DNA from: Sipunculus nudus
Taxonomy: Eukaryota; Annelida; Sipuncula; Golfingiida; Sipunculidae
Direction of reading: 5' to 3'
DNA: 64,000 nucleotides
NCBI GenBank assembly: GCA_026874595.1
Contig: CM049310.1
Coordinates: 55,433,058 to 55,497,057, forward strand
Every line of letters begins with the position of its first letter. Positions within the stretch are counted from its first letter, which is position 1. The notes beneath the pieces are model-generated. The model was not told the DNA's origin, made no database searches, and saw nothing but the letters and a program-made list of their open reading frames with translations. The translations under genes were made by a program, and so were the position numbers. Shown piece after piece: positions 13,001 to 21,960 of the stretch.

Positions 13001-16000
13001 TGGTACACCTAAATATTCAGGAATTCTGGACAAAGTTTATGGGTTTAATTTTTAGCTCGCATGGCGATATATATTTTACTGTTGAGAACTATTACACTAA
13101 CACATTTTTTTGTTTTTTAAATGTATCAGTTCATATAACACTTGAGCCTATTACCTTTTTTTACTTATTACATCATTAAACGGTTTAAGGTCACAATATT
13201 CATATATTACCCAGTGCAGATGTTAAACTAATTGGCTTGTTTTAACTTGCTTATCAAACTTAGTTTTGAAATGGAAAATTTTAAATTTTTTTCAGCATTT
13301 TATTTTCAGTTAATGAATATATGTGTATTATTATGCTCAAGCTAATGTCCATTTTTTATAATTGACAGGTTTTCTTATTCCATAAACTCTACATGTATAT
13401 TACAGTCACTTTGTTGGAATGCTGAAACTTTAACAAATACATGTATGTCAACATGAGAGGCTCCTCTATCTTTCTCGTAGTCCAAAAAAGTGCACAGTCA
13501 ACAAAACCACTAGGATTTTATAAAAATATTCTCAATAATTTCAGCTGAGCACCGTGACCCGCAGGTCCCTTGTTATATATTGGGTACATGAATTGTAAAA
13601 TTGCAAAATAAGACAATATTTCATTCAAATTAGCATAATGTCTCCGACTTGCATCTGTCTTAAGCTGGAGACGTATTGTGTTAAAACATTCTATTTCTAT
13701 TGGAACTGTCAGATGGCAAAAGTTTATATTCTAATTAATAGCGTACTAAATTGAAGTAAATATGGGTCTACATTCGATCTAGTTTATCTTAAGATATTAA
13801 AAACTGATTGTGTGATTTGTTTAAAATATTAACCGAACTTCCTTTTGAAATAGCTACAAGCTAGAAAGAGAACATGAGTCATTTCTAGAAGATTGTAAAG
13901 TTAATCTTAGCCGTTTTTCGTTCGGAATTTTATATACTACTGTTGTTTTCAAATAATTAGAGTAAAATCACAACCCGACACAGAAGCATTGATAAATGAG
14001 CTGGTAAGCCTACTTGAGTCGTGATACAACCAATATCGAGGAATGCATCGCAGTGGTCTTCCATCATGTTGCATTCGTATTGTGGTAAACAGCCCATAGT
14101 CTTAACGTTACGCTACGCATGATGAATTAACACAAGAGAATACATATGAACGCAAAATCGAAACTGAAACCTCATCTCTATGTTAACGAGTCATTTCCTG
14201 TGTCGCGTACTGCGTCTGGTAACCAATGCTAGCCATGCCTGTATTCATGCCGTCAGAAACTCAACAAACAAGTGGAGGGATCTACAAAATGCTGAGTTAT
14301 ATGTTTTTCTCTTTCATGTTTTGTGTTGTTACAAAGTACACTAAAAAGGCTAACGATTAGTCTGGTTTATAACAATTGACAGTGTACCTGTAGGCCATGA
14401 GGCGTTTTCAGAAATGACGAAAATATTTGCATCCTCGTGGGGGCTTATAATGCGTTCCCCAGACCTTGATGTAAAGGTATCCTGACAGCCAGTAATCTGG
14501 TCGTAATGTCAGAGGGCCGATATGGCGCTGGTGAAGTGCCAGCTGCCATTTGCCCCGGACACTGATTTGCTTGAAGAATTGGCTTGGTGTGAACATCAAG
14601 AGAAAATCTAAGAAATTACAGATATCATCTAGATAAATCTCAGGGGAGGACCTTGATTGTCCAGTATTATGTCCCAGGCACTATACTGACGATGGCCTCT
14701 CGGTTGCCAGGTAACTAACTAAGAAATGTCACAGGGGAGCAGCAACAGAGTGTTCCTCGGAAACTGTGGAGTGGGTCCTTCATTAGTTATTATTTGTAGG
14801 TTCAGTGACAATTTGCTGCGTGTGTCTCGGCAGTGTAACCTGATACATACATTAACTTTCCCATCAATCCGGAGAATTGCTAAAAATAAAATGCAGGTTT
14901 TATTTAACGTAGTTGAAGAAGTAATGATTTACTTGTTGAACCTTTCTTGGTGTTTTGTTAACATTTGGAAAAAGACGATTTTTTCTTAAGACCTGGAATT
15001 GGGTCGTATTTGGTTTTTGCTTATATGTCTGTTTTCAGCTCATCTAAATTAACGTCATCTGAGCTAAAGTGATTAGCCTTTGTCCGTCATCCGACTGGCT
15101 GGCCGTCCATTAACAGGGCACAAATCGTAATATTTAGACAAAGAAACTTCTAACTGTCTATCCAGGGAGGTCCATGAAAAATAATCATGTTGAACACCTG
15201 AAATTAGGTTTCTGTTACCCATATCCTTCGAGCTATGGGGCTCGTAAGTACCCCCAGAATAATTAAAAATGTGATACAGAAGTTCCAATAACTGAATAAC
15301 TAATACATAAGTCGCTACGATTCTTAACCTGGAAATTGATCATGAGTTTTTCCACAATTTTCTGTAGAATGGTAGCTCCACCTGAATTTTTCGAATATTT
15401 ACGTATTTTCCCCTATTTTTGAAGCAGTCATTTGATAACAGGGCACAAATTGTCACTGTTGGACCTCGTCTTACTTGATATCTCTGGAGGTCCATGAAAA
15501 ATCTCCTTGGAAACCTAAAAAAAGTTCTCTGTTACCCATATCATCCGAGCTATTCGGCTCGTAAACACCCCCCCCCCCCCTTCCCGAATAATTGAAATTC
15601 AGTATCTGAATAACTTATGCATTGATCACCATGATTCTATGTCTGCATATTAATCATGGAGTGTTTCATCAGTTCCTATAGACTGGTGGCTCCACCTTTA
15701 TATTTAATTGTTACCATTTTTCTCTCTATTATTGAGACCTTCAGATGAAGCGGTCATAAGTAAACAGCACACATATTGTTACCATTTGCAACTCTTCATT
15801 GAAAACTGATATTAGGTCATATTTACCTATATTTTATGAATTATGGGCCGAAAATATGATTTTTAAGCTCTCAATGAGTCATATGGAGCACAAATGGGAT
15901 CCATTTGACATGAGATCTTCTAACCGGACTTTCAGGGAGGCCCATAACAAATTTCCTTGGAAACCTGAAATAATGTCACTATGATTAAGAATAATAGCAT

Positions 16001-18566
16001 TTAATTTTGGATCTGGATGTGGATATATGTTTCGCTACATTAGAATTTAAGATTTTCCGTATTGTCCAGGTTAGCAGTAAATAATCTCGCCCTTAGCCGA
16101 CAAATAATATTTTTGAAATTTTCTATTTTTCCCCGTTTTTTGGATTCTGGGAAATGTTCCGACATTGCATAATGAAAACATATAGTATTAAGTATATTAT
16201 GTTGCTCGTTAGATGTTACAGGCTGCTAAAAACGTAGTATTATTAATGCTTTTTTTAACATTAACATATAATTTATACAATAAACTATAATTTAAATGAA
16301 ATTTTCATCAGTACATTCAATATCAGAAAAAAAATCTGTCCCAGGTTTATTCAGTTATATATTTGATGGATCTAATATTAAATTTATATAACTGTTGGAT
16401 TTATTTGTAATGAGCCAGAAATATTAAAACAAGATAGCTTAAATGGATATCCAAATACAATGCTGTTAACAAAAAAAAATCAATAAATATCTAGTGTTTG
16501 TTATATGTAATATTTAAGCCGGTGACTTCCCCCGCACTTAAAAAAAGAATCGATGAAGCTTTATTTTCGTATCCTAGCAAGTGCATCATTTCTTGCGCTG
16601 TGTGATGAAAATATATTAGAAATAAGTAATTCTGCTTAATTGGGCGGTAGAGCCTTACAAATAGTTTATTTGGGGAAAACAGGACAAGATGAGAATACCA
16701 ATAAACTATCCTATTTAAAAGAAGCTTTAACTCGGTCAGAAAGGGTTGTTAATCCCCTGTATTACTTTTATTGAAATGTGACTTACAGAACGAAACGGGG
16801 CCTAGACAGCTGAGTGGTAAAACGCTTGGCACTCTCCGCTGGCGACCCGGGTTCGATCCCCGGCGTAGCTATGAGAGTGTGCTGTAGTTGCCCGTCCAAG
16901 GCCGGTGGTTTTCTTCGGGTATTCCGGTTACTCCACCACTGCAGACTACCGAACGCCACCAACGGAGCCATAGAGTGCCTCGATTAGTTACAATTACTAT
17001 TTGTACAATCCATGAAAAATAAATAAGTTTATAATATATTTTTATAAACTTAAATCATCAATATGGTCTCGACAGAAGGTACCACAAGTTTTAAGGAATA
17101 TGACGTAATAAATACAACTGTGACGTTATTTCGCTGCTACCTCATTCAGTGTTTAAAAAGAATGTACGAATAGACAGATTAGTTGGGGGGTCTCTGATCT
17201 CTCAGTGGTAATGAAACCGGTTGAAAATTGAAGAGCCAGGGGACTCAAGCTTCAGAGTGAAATATGTTTTTATATTTGTGTTCAATATTTCAAATTGAAT
17301 GAACCAGCATGGTTTTTCAGACATTTATAATGCACACACATTTTCACAATTTCACAACCGGGCATATTATCTTTTTTCATCCTTCAGGATTAATGCCCAG
17401 CTGCTGGTTAAGGTTTCCGACTTCGGTTTGTCAAGGGACATTTACGCTAACAGCTACTACCGTCAGCTCAAAGAAAGCGTCCTGCCGATTAAGTGGATGG
17501 CAGTAGAGAGCCTAAGGGACAGAGTGTTCACCTCTAGTAGTGATATGGTGAGTTAATGAAAAAAAGTTCGATATTATTCATACTTGTTCGTTCTTAAGGG
17601 AAGTAAGTTTTGAAGGATAATTAAAACTCTGCCGCTATAGCCTGAGAAACAAAAGGAATTACTGAATATTTTTTATCTAAACCTGGATTATACTTTTTGG
17701 TGAGAGCAAAACTATTGAGAAGTCTGACAATTATTAACCAATATTAAAAAAGGACATTGAATATTTAAAACAAAACCTGGATTCCTTATACTAGCAAAAT
17801 CAAAATGATTAAGAAAATCTGATATTTCTGAATCAATATAAAAAGGACATTGGATATGTAAATGTGATAATATATGGAAAGTATATGACGCTTTGTTTAT
17901 GAGCCTCTCACTGAATAATGCTTGGTCCAAGAGTGACAGAGTCCACAGAACGATGTTTTTATGTGGCTTTATCTAGGCGTGGTTCATGTGGTTAGTATGG
18001 TTATTAAGGTTAGTAAGATGATGGTGATTAAGCTTTGATAGGCTAAACAGTGTTTACTGTCATATTTGTTAAATTTCGAACCCCTTATCTGATTTCGACA
18101 GTGGTCTTATGGGGTGACCCTGTGGGAAATTTGGACATTGGCAAAAACACCATACCCGTGCCACGGAAACGGTGAAATATTAGATCTGCTGCAGAGGGGA
18201 TATCGCCTTGAAAACCCAGAAGGATGTCCAGATTATTTGTAAGAGGTTAAAATGTGTTTATTTATGTCATGCCTGTTAAATACGCATTCACAGATTATAA
18301 TTATCACAATGTAACCTTATGTGCTAGGGGAGAAGGGTACTCATGGTTAACAAACACTGACCCATTCAAATTTAAATTATTGTTTTAAGTTTTGCGCTAT
18401 ATTGGTCCTGTTAATATTATAACGATACAGCTGTCCCACGAGCATGCACACTGGGCCAGCTTTGTAGGTTTGTTAAATGAGAGCAAATACATACAAAGTA
18501 TAGAACACAGACAGAAAACCCACCTCTTATAATAATATGTTTCTTTTAATTGATATATTACATTTT

Positions 18567-18617
<51 letters not shown>

Positions 18618-18718
18618 CGTTGACATAACGGACCCGAAATGTTAGGGTCAATCGTCGCCAACAGATGGTGTTAAGGTATTGGAAAACAGTGAGTTGAGAA
18701 ATATCTGATTATTATTAC

Positions 18719-18753
<35 letters not shown>

Positions 18754-18755
18754 TA

Positions 18756-18798
<43 letters not shown>

Positions 18799-19463
18799 TA
18801 TTTATTTATTTTGAAGGTATGAGCTCATGAAGTCGTGTTGGCAAACTGATCCAAAATCGAGGCCGACATTTTCAGAGGTCTCGAAGCTCTTAGAGTCAAA
18901 ACTGGCGGAGAACCATGGTTATACGCTACTTGTAAATGATGTGAGTAACTCTGTATAAGGGGCGACAGCTTGACAGCGTGGTCTGGTGGTAGTTTTTATT
19001 AACAGAATGAAAGATTTTCGGCTTTAACCAAGTCTAAACATTGTGAGCGAGCATAAATTTGGATAACGCCATCTGGTGGTATTTGAAGAAACTAATTGGT
19101 GAAACCATCACACAGTGGTAGAGTATTTCGAGGTTTCAAGACTTCGAAGAATATAATGAAATTAAACCATTTAACCAAAATATTTGTCACAAAGCAAATA
19201 TCTAAAGCCGATAAAAACGATTATCACATATATATACATACATACATATTTATATATATCTATATATATATATATCTATATCTCATCAGAAGTATTTTAA
19301 GTTTTGAAGAAATCCAGGAACATAATAAAATTTGTTTTATTTATATTTTTGTATATATTATTAATTTATTATGATTAATTTTTTATTGTCTTAGGGATTA
19401 TCTGAAGGATCCACCACAGAGCAAGATGACTTTTCCCTTGTCCAGTGCACAACAAATGGATAA
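101..19463 (+). CDS. Receptor tyrosine kinase, MET/TAM-like (5' partial, 10 exons in window)
   Basis: Model: join(101..278, 2292..2534, 3578..3691, 3940..4023, 4470..4675, 6208..6317, 17388..17547, 18102..18238, 18817..18940, 19395..19463), 1425 nt, 474 codons plus stop, with every intron GT-AG and every phase compatible. Seen in order (residue numbers in this partial product): ectodomain end 1-69, transmembrane helix about 70-92, juxtamembrane to 170, then a kinase domain with glycine loop 177-182, VAVK lysine 203, alpha-C Glu 220, HRD 303-305, DFG 323-325, a YY pair at 335-336 in the activation loop, and a 30-residue tail. Known: such kinases are plasma-membrane receptors that autophosphorylate on the activation-loop tyrosines after ligand binding. 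Segments such as [19 protein letters not shown] and [12 protein letters not shown] resemble the MET/RON family, while DFGLSRDIY and the YYRQ stretch resemble Axl/Tyro3/Mer. The family call is therefore MET/TAM clade and no orthologue name is given. The gene continues 5' of the window. Confidence 0.93.
279..2291 (+). other. RTK intron 1
   Basis: No coding signal was seen on either strand. The intron contains a SINE-like tRNA-derived sequence at about 1365-1640, a purine-rich stretch near 470-500 and a T-run near 2127-2141. Confidence 0.6.
1365..1640 (+). mobile_element. tRNA-derived SINE-like sequence
   Basis: Positions 1365-1435 resemble a tRNA head: an A-box-like TGGTTCAGGGTTAGTG, then a degenerate B box (GAGTTCTATTCTC). 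It is followed by an unrelated body with GC-rich stretches. The right boundary is a guess and no target-site duplication was identified. Confidence 0.4.
2292..2534 (+). CDS. RTK exon 2: transmembrane helix and start of juxtamembrane region
   Basis: The exon follows a TTTGCAG acceptor and ends before GTATTT. It encodes a hydrophobic helix of about 22 residues ([17 protein letters not shown] core) followed by C-M-C-Y, a basic turn and an acidic Q/E-rich cytoplasmic stretch. An ATG inside the exon (2303) is not a start, because the frame continues from upstream. Confidence 0.85.
3578..3691 (+). CDS. RTK exon 3: juxtamembrane and kinase N-lobe entry
   Basis: The exon lies between a CCACAG acceptor and a GTATTG donor, phase 1 to 1. 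It encodes the juxtamembrane segment ending in REKIGQ, the first half of the glycine-rich loop. The segment [10 protein letters not shown] resembles the strand that precedes the glycine loop in MET/RON-type kinases. Confidence 0.9.
3940..4023 (+). CDS. RTK exon 4: glycine loop and VAVK lysine
   Basis: This 84-nt exon, phase 1 to 1, completes the GQGEFG loop and carries CVYKG and the VAVK motif whose lysine anchors ATP phosphates. The acceptor is TTATAG and the donor GTAAGA. Confidence 0.95.
4470..4675 (+). CDS. RTK exon 5: alpha-C helix, hinge
   Basis: The exon encodes the alpha-C helix with its Glu in VTEGSIM, then [12 protein letters not shown], the hinge [11 protein letters not shown] and the start of helix D. 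The order and wording match MET/TAM kinases. The acceptor is TTTTTAG and the donor GTACGT. Confidence 0.95.
4800..5225. repeat. Dispersed repeat with nested GCCGGC inverted repeats (intron 5)
   Basis: Two direct copies of GGCTAAACAGCCGGCAGG start near 5071 and 5109. Two complementary copies (GCCGGC followed by TCTAGCCC) lie near 5150 and 5179. The phrase ACTCATTATAAA occurs twice, downstream of each complementary copy. Together they could form alternative hairpins. The 5' part (4817-4990) is AT-rich with a CCGTCCGTCCGTTAA phrase. Confidence 0.55.
5236..5490 (+). repeat. Direct duplication of a ~100-bp segment in intron 5
   Basis: The segment at about 5240-5340 (ATTACATTCTCA, then CCAGATACATGG and GATGCACCA) recurs at about 5393-5490 with the same phrases in the same order and point differences. 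Confidence 0.6.
5831..6127 (+). mobile_element. TIR element (MITE-like), copy 1, in RTK intron 5
   Basis: GGTATGGTTCTCAGGCAC at 5852-5869 is matched by its exact reverse complement at 6089-6106. Weaker complementarity continues outward (GCCAGAAAAAATAAATAA against TTATTTATTTTTTTCGCC). The interior (about 220 bp) has no coding capacity and includes a G-run. A related element lies at 30518-30854 in the opposite orientation. The arrangement fits a nonautonomous DNA transposon; no superfamily is assigned. Confidence 0.75.
6208..6317 (+). CDS. RTK exon 6: helix E and catalytic HRD loop
   Basis: The exon encodes helix E ([13 protein letters not shown]) and the catalytic loop [10 protein letters not shown]. 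The next codon, Met 312, is split across the following 11-kb intron. The acceptor is ATTTTAG and the donor GTGAGT. Confidence 0.95.
6715..6885. repeat. TAATAG-rich low-complexity sequence
   Basis: Irregular repetition of AATAGTAATAG and ATTAGGCAG-type words over about 170 bp, ending in ACTATTACCAG, which partly complements the start. Confidence 0.6.
7984..8078 (+). repeat. 19-bp minisatellite, five copies
   Basis: Five consecutive 19-bp units of the form nGGCGGAAGCCCGTCTGAC start at 7984, 8003, 8022, 8041 and 8060. They differ at a few positions each. The block is much richer in GC than the surrounding intron. Confidence 0.85.
8500..8715. repeat. C-rich block with GCCCGC/CCCGCC words (intron 6)
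   Basis: AGCCCGCA, CGCCCCGC and similar words recur many times here and again at 10205-10360, with AT-rich sequence between them. The two blocks may be the ends of one old mobile element, but no terminal repeat or ORF was found. Confidence 0.35.
9997..10058. repeat. (TA)n microsatellite
   Basis: About 30 uninterrupted TA dinucleotides. Confidence 0.95.
10205..10360. repeat. Second C/G-rich block of intron 6
   Basis: It begins with CAGCCCGCCCCGCCCC, continues with GCCGCCCCGCAG and CGCCCCGCAAT, and ends in GGGGCCCGCGGGGCCGG. The vocabulary matches the block at 8500-8715. Confidence 0.35.
11670..11880. repeat. Dispersed repeat ending in CCGGCCGTCCGTTAAC
   Basis: TAGCTCAGCTGACAATAA, CAGCCATGGTCCTATG and GGCCGTCCGTTAACAAGG at 11690-11765 are reverse-complement relatives of the sequence at 43260-43340 and direct relatives of 15060-15120. 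The same family is found with tandem internal units at 41030-42560. Confidence 0.55.
15050..15990 (-). repeat. Diverged copies of the dispersed ~157-bp-unit repeat (intron 6)
   Basis: Phrases such as GGGAGGTCCATGAAAAAT, CACCTGAAATTAGGTTTC, GTTACCCATATC and GCACAAATTGT recur at about 15130-15290, 15440-15570 and 15880-15985. Read on the minus strand they match the unit at 41030-42560 (AATTTCAGGTTTC, GGACCTCCCTG, TTGTGCCC). Confidence 0.6.
16798..17024 (+). mobile_element. tRNA-derived SINE with Meta-like central domain
   Basis: The head has an A-box-like GCTGAGTGGTAAAACGC and a perfect B box GGGTTCGATCCCC. It is followed by a conserved-looking body, GGTTTTCTTCGGGTATTCCGG then a ACTCCACCAC phrase. 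The AT-rich tail ends in AATCCATGAAAAATAAATAA. The body resembles the shared central domain described for Meta-type animal SINEs; that subfamily call is from memory and not checked. Confidence 0.75.
17388..17547 (+). CDS. RTK exon 7: DFG motif and activation loop
   Basis: After a CCTTCAG acceptor the exon encodes [12 protein letters not shown], the tandem tyrosines of the activation loop, and KWMAVESL, the subfamily's variant of the APE region. It ends at SSSDM before GTGAGT, in phase 0. Confidence 0.95.
18102..18238 (+). CDS. RTK exon 8: kinase C-lobe ([10 protein letters not shown])
   Basis: The exon encodes [17 protein letters not shown] and the segment up to NPEGCPDY, kinase subdomains IX-X. 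The acceptor is TCGACAG, the donor GTAAGA, and it leaves a split Leu codon. Confidence 0.95.
18570..18615. repeat. (TA)n microsatellite in RTK intron 8
   Basis: About 22 TA repeats lie between RTK exons 8 and 9. Confidence 0.95.
18707..18791. repeat. (TTA)n then (TA)n compound microsatellite
   Basis: About 14 TTA triplets are followed by a (TA)15 run. The block ends only about 25 bp before the acceptor of RTK exon 9, so length changes could affect that splice site. Confidence 0.95.
18817..18940 (+). CDS. RTK exon 9: end of kinase C-lobe and start of tail
   Basis: The exon encodes [18 protein letters not shown], the conserved subdomain XI Arg region, then the last helix and a single tail tyrosine (residue 446, in GYTLL). 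It is preceded by TA/TTA microsatellites, and the TTGAAG acceptor is less pyrimidine-rich than the others. Confidence 0.92.
19066..19079 (-). promoter_or_regulatory. CTCF-like motif in RTK intron 9
   Basis: ACGCCATCTGGTGG reads CCACCAGATGGCGT on the minus strand. It matches the known animal CTCF core consensus at all but one position. A weaker relative occurs at about 18977-18992. Function is not shown by sequence alone. Confidence 0.25.
19395..19463 (+). CDS. RTK exon 10: short terminal exon with stop
   Basis: After a GTCTTAG acceptor, 22 codons rich in S/T/E/Q/D lead to a TAA at 19461-19463. No tyrosine is encoded here, so the cytoplasmic tail is only about 30 residues long and contains one tyrosine in total. 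Confidence 0.88.
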   Translation, partial: GLSEGSTTEQDDFSLVQCTTNG

Positions 19464-21359
19464 AATTGTCTGTGATTTCAAGCCTTGAAGAAAAAAAGGC
19501 CAAAGCGGTCAACATTTGTCACGTGACTAAGACGTGATCGTGTTTAATAATGACGTAGAACCATGAATGTAACTGCTTAAAAGTTGCATTTGATTTATGT
19601 ACTCTGTTCACCTTTAATATTAAGTAATTCGATGTCGATAAAATTACTTATTTTTCGAGAGCCTGTCTGCAATACTGTTTATGTTGATAACATGGTTCAC
19701 ATTGTCACATGCGTTTACTATCAATACAGTGCTAAAGGTCGAGCATTTGTTTGTATAATTTATAATTTGGTTGAATATAATAGAAATACAATATTATAAT
19801 TGATGGTGGTCCTTCTCCACCTTTGTCACGAAACTCCTGCCGCGAAAATGCACGTGTTTGGTCTTGAACTTTCTGGATTGATGCCAAGAGTGTCCTAAGG
19901 GCGTCATTTGTTCATAATCCTGAAAAATTGAGCATTAAGGGGCTATCGCAACGCCATCTATCAGAAGGTACGGCTGTGTATCCTGTGTCGACCTCCGCGC
20001 AGGGTTAAGGTCTATTGTGCACAATGAATAAACCCTGCCGGTAGTGACGGACTTAAAGCCTGTTTGACCTGACATTTGACCCAGTAACCGTCTACCTTGA
20101 AAGGTCAATATCAACATGGGACTCTTCATCCCTTGGCACTCATGCCTTATGTCAGAATGTAATAATGGTTAATCTCCGAATTCATGCAGGTAATCCTTTC
20201 GCATAATGTTAAAAAGACCACAATAGGTGTCGCTGCACTATCACCTTGCATTAACATATTTTACAATTCTGGAAACAGTTGTATCACGTAAACTCTCGAA
20301 GGAATAACGTGCATAAGTTCTGTTTGTTTTTACAATACCGCGTCCCGGATATTACACCGCAAAATAGATCCACATGTTTATCAATACGTAAAAAAGTTTC
20401 ACGAACAAATACCCTTGGTTGGTTATATTTTGAATGGATGAAAGCATACACTATATTTGTTCCGTTTACTTAATTTTAGTTATTTACGCTTCTCAGGCGA
20501 AATGGCTTGATTTCGGCGCATTAGCGTGCTACGTGTATGAAAGTGTGCGTGTGATCTATCCCGGACGTTCATAGACAGATCTCATGTGTGGAGAATGATC
20601 CTACATGTGGGTGAACTTGCAACGCCATCTGTCGTGAATGGAGTAATACTATACTCTTCTTCAAGTGCAAAATAATGAACGGGTATACGCCAGGTCAACT
20701 AATGGTGAGGAATTCCCTACTCTATTAAATAACCCCTTTTATTTAATAAGAGTAGGAATGCCTAGGCCTATTAGATCGTTTTTATGTGGTGAAAAGTAAA
20801 AATGTTACCCAAAGTTATTATACATTTATCAAACACAGTTTACTTTATTTAAAATTCAGTTGTTTGTATAAAACAGAATTATCACAATATATTTTTGTGA
20901 GATAGAAACCAGTGTTGTACTAGTATTATTTTTCAAAGAGTTAAAACAATGAAAAAAGTAAAAAAAAACTGTAAAAGGAGAGGTTGAAAATAAATTATTT
21001 TTTTTACGAAACAGACTCACGTGTTTGTTTTAACGGATGTATTCTTTTCTAACAATTTCTTCGCTGGTCTTTGTTTGGTTTTGGAATGTGATGGTTACAA
21101 CAATATAAGTAAATACTAAATTGGTTCTTGCAAAAACAGTCAACATGGTCTCCGTTGTAAGATATGTGCTGCTTTAGGGTATACACTGAGTCCTGTGTCT
21201 CTAAAAGCATTATTCAAAAGTGCTCTTAAGTTGAAATTAGTTACGGTGACGGAAGCAATACGTAATCACATAATAGAGCACGCAGACTCCTACTCAGACA
21301 CACGTTAGCACTCTGCTACCCCAGTTGCACTGCCATTGGATTTTTTTTTTTTCTCCCAG
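19464..21359. other. RTK 3' UTR and downstream intergenic DNA
   Basis: No coding signal was recognised. An imperfect stem-loop lies at 20711-20759, where CTACTCTATTAAAT pairs with ATTTAATAAGAGTAG across a short C/T-rich loop. The phrase CAACGCCATCT occurs twice, near 19949 and 20619. Confidence 0.6.
20027..20032 (+). promoter_or_regulatory. Possible polyadenylation signal of the RTK gene
   Basis: This is the first AATAAA that I find downstream of the RTK stop codon. It would give a 3' UTR of about 570 nt. Nothing else supports its use. Confidence 0.25.
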
Positions 21360-21537
21360 AAACCTGATTAAAGTCCCCTTTGGCATGCGGCAAATGTCAG
21401 GGGCCGCTCCAGGACCTCCAGGTGCCAAGAAATTGTTTGTCAGGAATAACCTGGTTTTTGAACAAGTTTACAATGGGAATGCACCGACCATTGGTTTAAT
21501 GAACAATGGGGCGCCACAGCTTGAACATATAAGATAA
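21360..21537 (+). CDS. Possible terminal exon of an unrecognised gene
   Basis: A 12-T tract and TTCTCCCAG acceptor precede 21360. From there one frame stays open for 58 codons to a TAA at 21535-21537, with protein-like composition (GPPGAKKLFVRNNLVFEQVY). It would need one base from an upstream exon to complete its first codon. RTK exon 9 ends in phase 0, so it is not an alternative RTK tail under this model. No upstream partner exon was found and no family is recognised; it may be chance or a pseudogene fragment. Confidence 0.3.
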
Positions 21538-21666
21538 CTTCAATAATCAATAACTTTACTCGCCCAATGCATCACTGGTCAGCCCTGCATGCCAGAACAA
21601 AAACGGATCATTGTACCAGTAAATATATATATATAAGCCAAATAAGCCAATTAATAAACACCTTTA

Positions 21667-21668
<2 letters not shown>

Positions 21669-21711
<43 letters not shown>
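21669..21711. repeat. (TA)n microsatellite at left edge of Penelope-like element
   Basis: About 21 TA repeats abut the left arm of the element; a second (TA)n array lies some 60 bp beyond its right end. Confidence 0.95.
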
Positions 21712-21713
<2 letters not shown>

Positions 21714-21908
21714 CTCTGAAGAAAAACAACACTGTTAATTCACAACAGACTGTTTCACGGGATGCGACCCGATCATCAGGTGAATGTGGTTAGAATGAAG
21801 CTAACGTCGTGGTTTGAAAAGCCGAGACTTTACGAGATTACGAGATTATGCTTTGTGCGATTCGGGTCGGGGGGGGGGGGGGGCATGAGAAAGACTGACA
21901 CTGATCCT
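21709..21908 (-). repeat. Left inverted arm (pLTR) of the Penelope-like element
   Basis: Reverse complement of 22931-23130, including a homopolymer G tract where the right arm has a C tract. It carries the hammerhead-like motif on the minus strand. Confidence 0.9.
21738..21785 (-). ncRNA. Hammerhead-ribozyme-like motif, left arm
   Basis: Mirror copy of the motif at 23054-23101, read on the minus strand with identical sequence. See that entry for the pairing. Confidence 0.6.
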
Positions 21909-21960
21909 GGTTAGACATGTTGGGTAGACAGCTACAGCTGTCTACCCAACATGTCTAACC
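21909..21960. repeat. 52-bp palindrome at the internal junction
   Basis: A 25-bp arm starting GGTTAGACATGTTGGGTAG is followed by a 2-nt spacer (AC, 21934-21935) and its exact reverse complement. The right arm of the palindrome encodes the start of the endonuclease linker (CLPNMSN), so the left arm is an inverted copy of coding sequence. It looks like the scar of a strand switch during reverse transcription. Confidence 0.85.

Larger units (their letters stand above)
6318..17387 (+). other. RTK intron 6 (11.1 kb)
   Basis: The intron interrupts the kinase domain between the HRD and DFG motifs. No host exon was recognised on either strand. Repeats inside it are listed separately. The stretches 8722-9990, 10560-11670, 11900-15050 and 15990-16790 are AT-rich with nothing that I can identify. 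Confidence 0.85.

Noticed and set aside
16783-16971. Minus-strand frame containing [10 protein letters not shown]
   Set aside because: It is the translated B box of the tRNA-derived SINE, a well-known false protein.
17186-17250. tRNA-like phrase CTCTCAGTGGTAATGAAACCGG
   Set aside because: Only an A-box-like part is present; no B box and no SINE body, so it may be chance.
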